The translations under genes and the position numbers were made by a program. A stretch of 10,626 bases of DNA. It comes from Planctomycetia bacterium (GTDB lineage: Bacteria; Planctomycetota; Planctomycetia; Gemmatales; Gemmataceae). Positions 1 through 7,072 of the stretch are shown in pieces. Each line of letters starts with the position of its first letter. Within the stretch, counting starts at the first letter, position 1. The notes under the pieces are model-generated. The model was not told where the DNA came from and did not search any database. It saw nothing but the letters and a program-made list of their open reading frames with translations. The stretch lies in assembly GCA_025356615.1 (NCBI GenBank), contig JANXSH010000650.1, positions 1 to 10,626 of the forward strand. Direction: 5' to 3'.

Positions 1-259
1 TGCCCAAACCTATAATTTGGTGGCATTTGGCGGAAGAACGTGGCTCTTTTCTTTCTTATTCCTATTCATCTCGCCTATCTTCCGCCGAAAAGGAGCCCTG
101 AAATCAAGGGTGCGGAATATGCGGCTTGCGCGTCGGGCTAAGATTATTGCGATACTTCCGGGCCGGGGTAATACTCCTGCACACACCCTCCTACTTTTCT
201 TCCTCCAACTCCACCAGCCGCGGGGGACGAGACGCGGGTCGTGGAACGGAGGACGCCTA
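1..259. other. Intergenic stretch with no convincing gene
   Basis: Open frames on both strands run through this stretch, but their translations are arginine-rich and low in recognisable motifs, and neither has a persuasive start, so I do not call a gene. Visible structure: a perfect TATAAT hexamer at 11-16 with too little upstream sequence to judge a -35; a 9-bp inverted repeat, GGCGGAAGA at 29-37 against TCTTCCGCC at 78-86; and GCTTGCGCGTCGG at 124-136, which matches the right arm of the inverted repeat at the other end of the window (10614-10626). Base composition is more AT-rich at 41-75 than the surrounding genes. It probably consists of decayed repeat DNA downstream of the propeller gene. 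Confidence 0.4.
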
Positions 260-333
260 GAATATGCGCACGCCTCGCCCACCCAGGGCGTTGCCCTGTG
301 GCTCTCGACATCCGACCCCGTTGGGGTCAACAC
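260..333 (-). repeat. Palindromic dispersed repeat, copy A
   Basis: This roughly 74-bp segment aligns along nearly all its length with 6541-6613: most bases are identical, with a few substitutions and about 3 nt of indels. It carries two 15-nt hairpins with trinucleotide loops: CAGGGC-GTT-GCCCTG at 284-298 and GACCCC-GTT-GGGGTC at 314-328. It begins 14 bp beyond the stop codon of the minus-strand propeller gene, so the hairpins would form near the 3' end of that mRNA and could act in termination or transcript protection. No T-tract follows them, so a classical intrinsic terminator is not supported. The architecture resembles REP/BIME-type repeats; the family name is unknown to me. Confidence 0.75.
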
Positions 334-347
334 TGAACACTAACGAA

Positions 348-3300
348 TTACTCCCTCAACTTCGCCATCCCTAGCAGCATCATCGTCCCGTCACTCAGCG
401 GTGCGAGGAGTCGGTCTTTCTGGAACGGAACCGGCGATGCCACCGCCGCGATGCTGCCGCGCAGTTGGTAGCCCTTCCCGGCTGGCTTGCCGGTCTTCTC
501 GATGATGCCGACGTAGCGGCCGCCCTGGTCGGCGACGACGACGAGGTCGTCGGCGAGGTGGGGCACGCCGACGATGGCGGCTTTGCCCGGCGTCGTGTAG
601 TCCCACGGGGGCGTTTTATTGGCCGGATCGACCCACACGAGGCGCGAGCGATCGACGATGCAGCCGATTCGCGTGTCCGTGCCGATCTTGCGGACGAAAG
701 GCCCGGTCGTTACCTGCCCCTTCAGATCCCAGGTCCGGCGGACTTTGGACGTGCCGGTCTCGGAGACTTCGACGAGCGACAACTTGCCGTCGGCATCGCT
801 GACGGCGAGAAGGGTGTCCTTGCCCGGCACGCGGGCGATACCTGTGACGCGGGCACCCATCGATAGCGTCGGGCTGTCATCCTCACGCCCCTTCGGGAGT
901 GCTTCCCAGGTGGGGTTCTTCGGGGGCCATTGCCAGACGGCGAGGCCGCGCGCGCCGTCGGTCGTGACGAACCGCGAAGGGCCGACGGCGACGACGAAGC
1001 CCTCGGCCTCGGTGCCCGCGCGATTGGCCCGCCACGGGATGTCGCCCTCGACTTTGGGCGCGACGGGATCGATCGGCAGCGCCAGGCGGCCGAAGGTGCC
1101 GTCGGCAAATGGCAACACGATGTAGTCGCCGACGCGAGCCGGCTCCCCGGCGAGTTTCTGGTCCAACTTGATCGTATTCTCATTCTTCTTCAGCAGTTGG
1201 CCCTTCGGCCCGGCGGTGACTTCGCGGACGACCATGTCATTACTCCTGCCGGGGAACGCCAGCACATGAACCGTCTTGCCGTCCTCACTCGTCAGGAGGA
1301 TCGGTGCCTGGCCGATGTTCTCCGCGAGTGGCTCGGCGACAGGCTCGAGCTTACTGTCACTCAGCCAGCGGGCACCGGGCCGGACGGGGTAGCGCGCGGG
1401 GTCGAGGCCGAACAGGCCGCCGCCCTGGTCCGTCGTCAGCCAGATCGGGTTCCCGTCGGCTTTCGGGATCGCCACCGGCTCGCGGACCGACACGAGGCCG
1501 AGCTGTCGCCGCCATAGTAGGGTGCCGGTACTGTCGTCGATGCGGCTCGCCCAGGAGGAGGATTGTCGTTTCGGCTGAGTGACCATCACCAGGCTCGATC
1601 GGCCCAAGGCGTCGTCGAAGACCTGGCTCGCGTGGATCGGCGAGCCAACGTCGAGGGGTTTGTTCCACGCGGGAACAAGGCGCGGCCCCAAGGTCGGATT
1701 CCAGGCGAGCCGTAGCCGCAGCACTCGGCCTTCAGCCGCGACCCACATTTCGTCGCCCAGCACCTTGGCGACCTCGGTTCGGCCTCGGTCGCGCGGCCGG
1801 TCGCCCGCGTTGGGCCAGAGCATCGAACCCAGGTCTAGCCCGCCTCCCGGAAGGAGGGGGAAGAGGGTCTGATCGGTATTCCGCTCCTGGCGGATGCCGA
1901 TCAGGCCCAGCATCCCGGCGTCGGAGAGTAGGACGACCTTCTCCGCGTCGTGGTGCGGACCGAACCACGTCCAGCCGGACAATTCCACGGGGGAGACGAG
2001 CGACTTCTCGACGAGCTTCCGATCCTTCTCCTTCTCCGGTGCCCACACACGCATCCGCACGCGGTCGAGGCCCACGGTCTGCGTCAGGATGAGGTAGCCC
2101 GGCGAATCTTCACCCTCGGCGGGCACGACCACCGGCTCGCCGCGAAGCGACCCCGCCGGGTGTCGGCTGTAGACGATCTGCTCGCACTCCTGTTTCGCGA
2201 TGTCGAGGACGTAGACGCAGCCGGCGTCCGCCGGGAAGACGATGCGCCGGCTGCCCGGCTCGTGCGTGCCGCCCAGCGTCAAGCGCTCCCTCGGCCCGAG
2301 GAGGTAACGGCCCAGGAGCCTCCCTTGGTTGAGTTCGATCTCGTGGACCTCGCCGGAGTACGTCGCCAGGTAGGCCCGACGATCGACGACGACGGGCCGG
2401 CCCAAAACCGCCGTCCCGAGGCGGTAACTCCAGCGGGGCGTGCCTTGCGTGTCGAGCGCGGAGAGCGTTTTGTCATCGGACGAGAGGACGAGGATGATCT
2501 CCCGCGCGCCTGCTCTCGCGGGCACTCGCACGGGCAGCGCCGTCGTATCGATGCCGACGCGGACGGCCCAGCGCACCTCGCCGTTGGTGACGCTGATCGC
2601 GTAGAGGACGCCGCGCACCAGCGCCAGCGCGATAGGATCCTCTGCACCAAGTGTTCCCGGCGTGCCTGCCACGAGCGGGTCGAATAGGAGCGTCGGCTCG
2701 TCGCCGTCCCACGGCACGTTGGGGGGCACCTCGCCATCCTTCTTGACGTACTTGACGCTCGCCTTGTGCTTCTCGTAGAGTTGCTCGACGATCGGGACGA
2801 CTTCCTTGTCGGTCCCGAGGTCGGGGAATCGCTCGGACTCTTTGGCGATGAGTTGCTCGGCTGCGATGATCGCATGGTATCCGGGGGTGTCGAGCATTGC
2901 GCGGAGCTGTGCCAGGATACGCTGTCGCTCTTGGAGTTTCGCCAGGGCCGCCCGCACGCGGGCGAAACTCGCCTCCACCTTGGCCCAGTCCGGCGGGGTC
3001 GCGTCTTTGGGCAATTTGATCTTCTTCGCCTTCTCGACGAGGGGGGTCGCCTGATCGAGCGTCTTGATAGGCGCGTCATTTGTCAGGCGCTCGGCCTCTC
3101 GCTCGGCGAAGCCGGTGAGCAGTTTCACGAGCGATTCGCCGAGGTCGGCCCCGTGTTCGGGAAAGAGCGGCTCCTTGCCGCGGTCCGCGATGAACTGGTC
3201 GAAGTGTACGAGGATCTCGCCGATGTCATCTGGCAGCTCGGTCGTCTCGAAGCGCAGCTGTGAGAGGTCTTTGCGGAAGCGATAGCGGGCGATCGACTCG

Positions 3301-4073
3301 CTCTCGGGGTACTTCTCGGCCAGCTTGCCGTAGGTCTCCCCGGCGTTGCGAAAAAGGCCACTCGCATACTTATCGTCAGCCTTCGCCGCGAGTTCCTTCT
3401 CGTTCTCCCGCAGGACGATGAGTAGGACGACACCGCCGACGCCGAGACCGATGAGGGCAAAGATCGCGAACGAGATGAGGCCCCACCGCGCCCACTTGCC
3501 GCGCGGCTTGTGGCCTTCTTCGTCCGGCGTGTGGTATACGTCCCCCTCGTCCTCGCCAGTGGACGTTCGGGAGGTCGGCACATCCTCTTTGTTGCCGCGT
3601 CGGACGGGGGGAGCGTCCCAGGAACCCGGATCCACGACGCGCGGGCCATTCGTGGCCGGCTTCTCCTTCGGGGTGTGGGTCTTGGGCTTTGGCTTGGTCT
3701 GCGTCGGCTTCTTCGGTGGCGCGGGATCTTCGGCGAGCGCCTTTTGGGGGGCCTGTCGGCGCACGGGGGGCGGTTCCATCCACGGGGAATCGACCGAGGT
3801 CCGCGCCGGGAGCATCTCCAGCACGTCGCTGACATGGGGGGCTGTCGGTGTGGGGGACTGCAACTCGCTGGGCAGCAGTGGGACCAGATCGCCCACGTGT
3901 CCCAATTCCTGGTCGGGACGGAGCGGCACGTTCCCCGGACCCGATTCCCCGACGATGATGATGTGGCGGCACGACGCCACATGGCAACGGAACGGTTTGC
4001 CGCGCATCGCTTCCTGGACGTGGTAGTTGGATTCGCAGCGGGGACAGACGACGTTGATCAGCACGGATCGCAC
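348..4073 (-). CDS. Membrane-anchored zinc-ribbon / PQQ-like beta-propeller protein
   Basis: A 1241-aa protein of unknown specific function. In order: an N-terminal zinc-ribbon-like finger (C10-P-R-C13 and C30-x4-C35) resembling MJ0042-type fingers; a Pro/Lys-rich linker (about 70-195); one transmembrane helix at 197-221, preceded by Lys/Arg, which predicts finger inside and C-terminus outside; a TPR-like helical stretch with PESES (228-270); further helical sequence to about 450; then about 780 residues of beta-propeller-like sequence. Blade signatures of the PQQ/WD40-like kind include YAISVTNGEVRW (491-502), LSALDTQGTPRW (537-548) and a later TGTLLWRRQLG. The length would fit two propellers. 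No enzyme motif is evident, so a scaffold or extracytoplasmic binding role is inference. The start is uncertain: GTG at 4073 is the first possible codon, because an in-frame TGA lies two codons upstream. GTG at 4064, with GGGG eight bases before it, is equally good and overlaps a leader ORF stop. The stop TAA is at 348-350. Confidence 0.88.
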   Translation of the reverse strand: MRSVLINVVCPRCESNYHVQEAMRGKPFRCHVASCRHIIIVGESGPGNVPLRPDQELGHVGDLVPLLPSELQSPTPTAPHVSDVLEMLPARTSVDSPWMEPPPVRRQAPQKALAEDPAPPKKPTQTKPKPKTHTPKEKPATNGPRVVDPGSWDAPPVRRGNKEDVPTSRTSTGEDEGDVYHTPDEEGHKPRGKWARWGLISFAIFALIGLGVGGVVLLIVLRENEKELAAKADDKYASGLFRNAGETYGKLAEKYPESESIARYRFRKDLSQLRFETTELPDDIGEILVHFDQFIADRGKEPLFPEHGADLGESLVKLLTGFAEREAERLTNDAPIKTLDQATPLVEKAKKIKLPKDATPPDWAKVEASFARVRAALAKLQERQRILAQLRAMLDTPGYHAIIAAEQLIAKESERFPDLGTDKEVVPIVEQLYEKHKASVKYVKKDGEVPPNVPWDGDEPTLLFDPLVAGTPGTLGAEDPIALALVRGVLYAISVTNGEVRWAVRVGIDTTALPVRVPARAGAREIILVLSSDDKTLSALDTQGTPRWSYRLGTAVLGRPVVVDRRAYLATYSGEVHEIELNQGRLLGRYLLGPRERLTLGGTHEPGSRRIVFPADAGCVYVLDIAKQECEQIVYSRHPAGSLRGEPVVVPAEGEDSPGYLILTQTVGLDRVRMRVWAPEKEKDRKLVEKSLVSPVELSGWTWFGPHHDAEKVVLLSDAGMLGLIGIRQERNTDQTLFPLLPGGGLDLGSMLWPNAGDRPRDRGRTEVAKVLGDEMWVAAEGRVLRLRLAWNPTLGPRLVPAWNKPLDVGSPIHASQVFDDALGRSSLVMVTQPKRQSSSWASRIDDSTGTLLWRRQLGLVSVREPVAIPKADGNPIWLTTDQGGGLFGLDPARYPVRPGARWLSDSKLEPVAEPLAENIGQAPILLTSEDGKTVHVLAFPGRSNDMVVREVTAGPKGQLLKKNENTIKLDQKLAGEPARVGDYIVLPFADGTFGRLALPIDPVAPKVEGDIPWRANRAGTEAEGFVVAVGPSRFVTTDGARGLAVWQWPPKNPTWEALPKGREDDSPTLSMGARVTGIARVPGKDTLLAVSDADGKLSLVEVSETGTSKVRRTWDLKGQVTTGPFVRKIGTDTRIGCIVDRSRLVWVDPANKTPPWDYTTPGKAAIVGVPHLADDLVVVADQGGRYVGIIEKTGKPAGKGYQLRGSIAAVASPVPFQKDRLLAPLSDGTMMLLGMAKLRE

Positions 4074-4093
4074 CCCGGATCACGATAGGGCAT
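4058..4093 (-). CDS. Possible 11-codon leader ORF coupled to the propeller gene
   Basis: Reading the minus strand, an ATG at 4093-4091 lies seven bases after a strong Shine-Dalgarno-like GAAGGAG (4107-4101). It opens a frame MPYRDPGCDPC that ends at TGA 4060-4058. This frame differs from that of the propeller gene, and its stop sits in GTGCTGA, one base beyond the propeller's candidate GTG at 4064-4062. That close overlap is typical of translational coupling by re-initiation. The propeller gene has no comparably good ribosome binding site of its own. The alternative is that the site is a chance match, or that a sequence error hides an ATG start for the main gene. No homology can be judged from 11 residues. 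Confidence 0.35.
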   Translation of the reverse strand: MPYRDPGCDPC

Positions 4094-4402
4094 TTCTCGA
4101 CTCCTTCATCATACCTGTTGTACATCCTGAGCGGAAGAGAGCGACCCACAGAGTCAAAGAGGACACAGAGAATTCACAGTACGAAGAGAGGTGTCGCTGG
4201 ATGGATCGTTTCATCCTCCCTCGCTCCACCTCGAATTTCGGAGATCCCCTGTCCGTCAAAAGAGTGGGACGATGCCGGATGAGCGACCTCGGTCGAACGA
4301 CCCGAGAAGAGAATTCGCACGAAGAGTCTAGCCCTGGGAGCGTCGTCCGGGTAAAATAGACGACACCGACCGATCCAGAGGCACCAGAGACGAGGGGATG
4401 CT
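4094..4402. other. Divergent intergenic region between propeller gene and sigma gene
   Basis: About 309 bp between two genes transcribed away from each other, so it should hold both promoters. On the plus strand, TAAAAT at 4352-4357 lies about 46 bases before the sigma start and is a possible -10, but no good -35 is placed 16-18 bases upstream of it. On the minus strand, TTGACT (4157-4152) resembles a -35, but no -10 is found at the right distance. I saw no operator-like palindrome or riboswitch. Open frames through this stretch look like chance. Confidence 0.4.
4101..4107 (-). promoter_or_regulatory. Strong ribosome binding site ahead of the leader ORF
   Basis: The minus strand reads GAAGGAG here, with seven bases to the ATG at 4093. 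It lies 27 bases before the GTG at 4073, too far to serve that start directly. It is the best ribosome-binding match in this divergent intergenic region and is the reason the leader ORF is listed. Confidence 0.45.
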
Positions 4403-4972
4403 GTGGCGCTGACCAACCTGGACCGCGAACTACTCCGCCGCTGTCTGACCAAACAACCGGGAGCCTGGAACGATTTCGTCGATCGCTTCCTCGGGCTGAT
4501 CTACCACGTCGTCCAGCACACCGCGCACCTGCGCAGCTCCACGCTGCGGCCGGAAGACACCGAGGATTTCGCCGCCGAGATCCTGCTCCAGATCGTCGAT
4601 CGCGATTACGCCGTCCTGCGACAGTTTCGCGGCCAGAGCAGTCTGGCGAGCTACCTCACGGTGATCGCCCGGCGCATCTGCGTGCAGCAGCTCTCGCAGC
4701 GCTCCGCCGCGCGAGACGTGCAACCCGCCACCGCCGAGCCGATCGAGAAGGAGGCGGAGGACCACGGCCCCGCCGCCGGCCTCGAGCGCCTCGAGGAGGT
4801 CGAGCGCCTCCTGGGCCGATTGCCGGCCCGCGAGCGCGAGGTGGTCCGCCTCCACTACATCGAAGGCCGGACGTATGAAGAGATCAGCACGGAACTGAAC
4901 ATCCCGGTCAACACGATCGGCCCCGTCCTCTCGCGGGCACGCAAGAAGCTCCGCGAACGTTCGACGAAATGA
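4403..4972 (+). CDS. ECF-type RNA polymerase sigma factor (sigma-70 family)
   Basis: A 189-aa protein with the two-domain layout of extracytoplasmic-function sigma factors. Region 2, which binds core polymerase and the -10 element, spans about residues 21-97 and includes EDTEDFAAEILLQIVD and FRGQSSLASYLTVIARR. Region 4, which recognises the -35 element, spans about 133-185, with LPAREREVVRLHYIEG followed by a helix-turn-helix (YEEISTELNIPVNTI) and the typical LSRARKKLRE end. Length is normal for the group. The GTG start at 4403 is chosen because GAGGGG lies at 4392-4397, five bases away; the nearby ATG at 4398 runs into TGA after four codons. No anti-sigma gene with a recognisable zinc-anti-sigma motif is adjacent. 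The divergent neighbour is the membrane propeller protein, and a regulatory partnership with it is speculation. Confidence 0.93.
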   Translation: MALTNLDRELLRRCLTKQPGAWNDFVDRFLGLIYHVVQHTAHLRSSTLRPEDTEDFAAEILLQIVDRDYAVLRQFRGQSSLASYLTVIARRICVQQLSQRSAARDVQPATAEPIEKEAEDHGPAAGLERLEEVERLLGRLPAREREVVRLHYIEGRTYEEISTELNIPVNTIGPVLSRARKKLRERSTK

Positions 4973-4973
4973 A

Positions 4974-5002
4974 TACGGCGAGACTGTGAAAGAATCGCCG
5001 TA
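4974..5002. terminator. Candidate bidirectional terminator hairpin between convergent genes
   Basis: A perfect 8-bp inverted repeat, TACGGCGA at 4974-4981 and TCGCCGTA at 4995-5002, separated by 13 bases, starts two bases past the sigma-gene stop and ends 24 bases before the DUF1015 stop on the other strand. Its place between two converging genes suits a shared terminator. No T-run follows on either strand and the loop is long, so it is only a candidate. Confidence 0.4.
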
Positions 5003-5026
5003 GTGTCAGCGGATCAGGTCTTCATC

Positions 5027-6310
5027 TCACGTCATTCGCAGGGGGTTGAACACCAGCCCGCTGAGCAACTTCGGATAGAAATACGTCGATTTCGGTGGCA
5101 TCGTCTCCCGGCCACCGGCGATCTCCGCGACATGCTCGATCGTCGCGGGGGGCACCAGAACCGCGAGCGGCGCGGTCGAATCCTGCACTTCGCTCAGGAG
5201 GTGGACGTATTCGCACGTCGGCTCGCCGAGCGCGGGACAGAGCAGGTGATCGAGGACGAGGGCGTGTAGCACGGCGACGGCTAGGTCTTGCCACGTCGCG
5301 CTATGGCCTGCGGCGACCTTCGACATCACAGCTTTGTTACGCAGTCTCGCGAGTTGCCAGACGCCGTCGGCGGCAGTGCCGAAGCCGAGGACGGATTGCC
5401 CGCCGTCCATCTGGATCGTCTCCCAGGCGTCCTTGGCACTGCCCGCGCGTTCGAGGTCGAAGTGCGGGGCGAGGATCTCAGCGAGGCGCTCGGACCGCAG
5501 GCCGGGGAAGCCGCTGATGAGGCGGTGCGTCGGCAGGATCACGAGGCCGGGGTCGTTCATGCTCACGAGGTGCATGAGGACGAAGTTCGGGGCCGACTCG
5601 TCGTCGAGGACTTCGCCGGCTTCGCGTCGTTCTTCCAGGTAGCGCAGGGCCGTCTCGTAGCGGTGGTGGCCGTCGGCGATGAAGATCGGCTGCGGGCTGA
5701 CGAGTCCCGAAACGACGCTGATCGCGTGCTGGTCGGAGACGGGCCAGAGCCGATGGACGACGCCGAGGTGGTCGGTCGCCTCCAGCGGCAGGCTCCGCCC
5801 GACGGCGGCCTCGAGCGCGACGGCGACCTCGCCCGCCGAGTCGGGGTAGAGGCCGAAGATCGGGCTGAGGTTCATGTTCGTGGCGTAGAGCAGTTTCAGC
5901 CGGTCGGCTTTCGGCGCGGCGAGGGTCTGCTCATGGGGGAAGATCCGCCCCGAGCCGAACGGCTCCAGGCGCACGCGCGCCATGAAGCCCTTGCGGATCA
6001 GGCGTCGGCCCTCGATCTCGAACTCTTGCTCGTAGACGTAGAGCGACCGCGCGCTGTCCTGCACCAACACGTCCTCGCGGAGCCAGTCGCGCAAGACCCC
6101 CCCCGACCGCGTGTAGCGGTTGTTCGACTCGGTGTCGTCCGGCCCCTCGCGCTCGAGGATGAGGCGGATGACGTTGTGCGGACTGCGGGCGAATAGGGCG
6201 GCTTGCAACGACGAATCGATCACGTCATACGGCGGGGCGACCACATCGCCCAGCGCTCCCACCCGACCAAGATCATACCGATAGCCGCGAAAGGCTCGTA
6301 AGTCCGCCAT
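5027..6310 (-). CDS. DUF1015 family protein
   Basis: A 427-aa protein matching the DUF1015 family (COG4198), whose biochemical role is not settled. Recognised signatures, in order: ADLRAFRGYRYD at the N-terminus, DVVAPPYDVI (22-31), IFPHEQTLAAPKADRLKLL (123-141), NLSPIFGLYP, IADGHHRYETAL (211-222), LPTHRLISG, and a C-terminal MPPKSTYFYPKLLSGL block. The open frame continues upstream to 6610, but that extension translates the repeat element (RGVRGVRG-like) and is unlikely to be protein. I choose ATG 6310 because family members begin just before the RAFRG motif and GAGGG lies eight bases upstream (6323-6319). ATG 6325, giving MRADQM, is the alternative. The length from 6310 fits the family. It converges with the sigma gene, and the repeat separates it from the HEAT gene, so it probably has its own promoter or depends on read-through. 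Confidence 0.9.
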   Translation of the reverse strand: MADLRAFRGYRYDLGRVGALGDVVAPPYDVIDSSLQAALFARSPHNVIRLILEREGPDDTESNNRYTRSGGVLRDWLREDVLVQDSARSLYVYEQEFEIEGRRLIRKGFMARVRLEPFGSGRIFPHEQTLAAPKADRLKLLYATNMNLSPIFGLYPDSAGEVAVALEAAVGRSLPLEATDHLGVVHRLWPVSDQHAISVVSGLVSPQPIFIADGHHRYETALRYLEERREAGEVLDDESAPNFVLMHLVSMNDPGLVILPTHRLISGFPGLRSERLAEILAPHFDLERAGSAKDAWETIQMDGGQSVLGFGTAADGVWQLARLRNKAVMSKVAAGHSATWQDLAVAVLHALVLDHLLCPALGEPTCEYVHLLSEVQDSTAPLAVLVPPATIEHVAEIAGGRETMPPKSTYFYPKLLSGLVFNPLRMT

Positions 6311-6357
6311 CTGATCCGCCCTCATGCCTTTAAGTCGTAGTTCAGTGTCCAGTGTCG

Positions 6358-6616
6358 ATTGTATTGACCCCAACGGGGTCGCATGTTGCAGCCCAGGGCA
6401 ACGCCCTGGGGATGCGGATCGTGGGACGCGGCGGACGACACGGACGCGGCGAACGACACGGACGCGACGGACGCGACGGACGACACAGACGACACGGACA
6501 CCACGAACACCACGAACACCACGAACACCACGAACACCACGAATACGGCGCACGCCTCGCTCACCCAGGGCGTTGCCCTGGGCTGCAACATGCGACCCCG
6601 TTGGGGTCAATACAAT
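6358..6616. repeat. Composite repeat: 53-bp inverted arms around a 9-bp tandem array
   Basis: The left arm (6358-6410) and right arm (6564-6616) are perfect reverse complements over 53 bp. Each arm holds two internal hairpins with 3-nt loops: GACCCC-AAC-GGGGTC (6366-6380) and CCCAGGGC-AAC-GCCCTGGG (6392-6410) on the left, mirrored on the right. Between the arms, fourteen 9-bp units occupy 6425-6550, flanked by short stubs (6411-6424 and 6551-6563) that look weakly complementary. The right side is homologous to the repeat at 260-333. No transposase and no clear target-site duplication are seen. Architecture is MITE- or BIME-like. It lies between the HEAT lipoprotein stop and the DUF1015 start, so both genes' transcripts may be affected. 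Confidence 0.85.
6425..6550. repeat. 9-bp tandem repeat array, 14 units
   Basis: The stretch divides exactly into fourteen 9-bp units that nearly all fit RACnnnnCG. The left units vary (GACGCGGCG, GACGACACG, GACGCGACG). The right units become uniform: AACACCACG repeats four times without change at 6506-6541, preceded by GACACCACG and followed by AATACGGCG. Because the period is a multiple of three and the units lack stops, several frames stay open across it, which creates false coding extensions. The gradient from diverged to identical units suggests recent slippage growth at the right end. Confidence 0.85.
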
Positions 6617-6669
6617 TCAACACCAAGCACCTACGAAGGATGTTCTAGCGGATCTCGACTCGGCAGCGA

Positions 6670-7044
6670 CTACTTTACCCCAGCCTTCGCCGCCGCTTCC
6701 GGGTCGATCCCCTTCAGTGCCTTGCCGGCGGCCTGGCGAACGCTGGAGTTCTTGTCCTTCAGCGCCGCGACGAGCGCGATCGTCGCCGACCTTGCCTCGG
6801 GTCCGATCTTGCCCAGGGCGCGGGCGGCGTCCCGGCGGACGAAGGCGTCTCCGTCGCGGAGCGCCTCGACCAGGGCCGGGGCGACGACCGCCGATTCCTT
6901 TCTTCTCTCGCCCAGGGCGTTGACGGCGTGCAAACGCTGAGCGGAATCCTTGGAACGCAACTGTTCGACCCACTCGGCGGTGGACTTCCCTCCGCCACAC
7001 CCGGCGGAGAGTGCGATCAGAAACGAGACGGTTAACTTCTTCAT
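6670..7044 (-). CDS. Small HEAT-repeat lipoprotein
   Basis: A 124-aa protein. Residues 1-15 form a short signal peptide (MKK followed by a hydrophobic run) ending in LSAGC, with C16 as the likely lipidated cysteine. Ser at -3 is tolerated but not the usual Leu. A GGGKS linker follows, then about three HEAT / PBS-lyase-like helical repeats at roughly 22-51, 55-85 and 90-115, with typical patterns such as ALVEALRDGDAFVRRDAARALGKIG. HEAT repeats bind proteins, so a role as a small envelope-associated adaptor is inference. The ATG at 7044 has an excellent ribosome binding site. The gene starts 28 bp after the DUF1559 stop on the same strand, so the two are probably cotranscribed. Its downstream flank is the composite repeat. 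Confidence 0.88.
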   Translation of the reverse strand: MKKLTVSFLIALSAGCGGGKSTAEWVEQLRSKDSAQRLHAVNALGERRKESAVVAPALVEALRDGDAFVRRDAARALGKIGPEARSATIALVAALKDKNSSVRQAAGKALKGIDPEAAAKAGVK

Positions 7045-7050
7045 GGTCCT

Positions 7051-7056
7051 CTCCTT
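7051..7056 (-). promoter_or_regulatory. Ribosome binding site of the HEAT lipoprotein gene
   Basis: The minus strand reads AAGGAG (within AAGGAGAGG), six bases before the ATG at 7044. It lies in the 28-bp gap after the DUF1559 stop and fixes the start of the HEAT gene. Confidence 0.8.
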
Positions 7057-7072
7057 TCGACCCCGAGGATGC

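Noticed and set aside
266..328. Intrinsic terminator of the propeller gene
   Set aside because: Stable hairpins are present, but no T-run follows on the minus strand and the segment is a dispersed repeat, so I list it as a repeat only.
10..343. Overlapping open frames of about 108 codons on both strands
   Set aside because: They overlap the palindromic repeat, have no recognisable domain and no convincing ribosome binding site, and look like chance frames in repeat DNA.
4108..4113. TATGAT on the minus strand as a -10 element for the propeller gene
   Set aside because: It has no suitable -35, and transcription from it would start at about 4101, removing the strong GAAGGAG site. The two signals cannot both work.
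3376..4149. 257-aa minus-strand frame with an ATG upstream of the propeller gene
   Set aside because: Its translation loses the C-P-R-C finger and the membrane helix; it is an alternate frame of the same DNA.
6425..6550. Possible CRISPR array
   Set aside because: The units are 9 bp and directly contiguous with no spacers; no cas gene is nearby.
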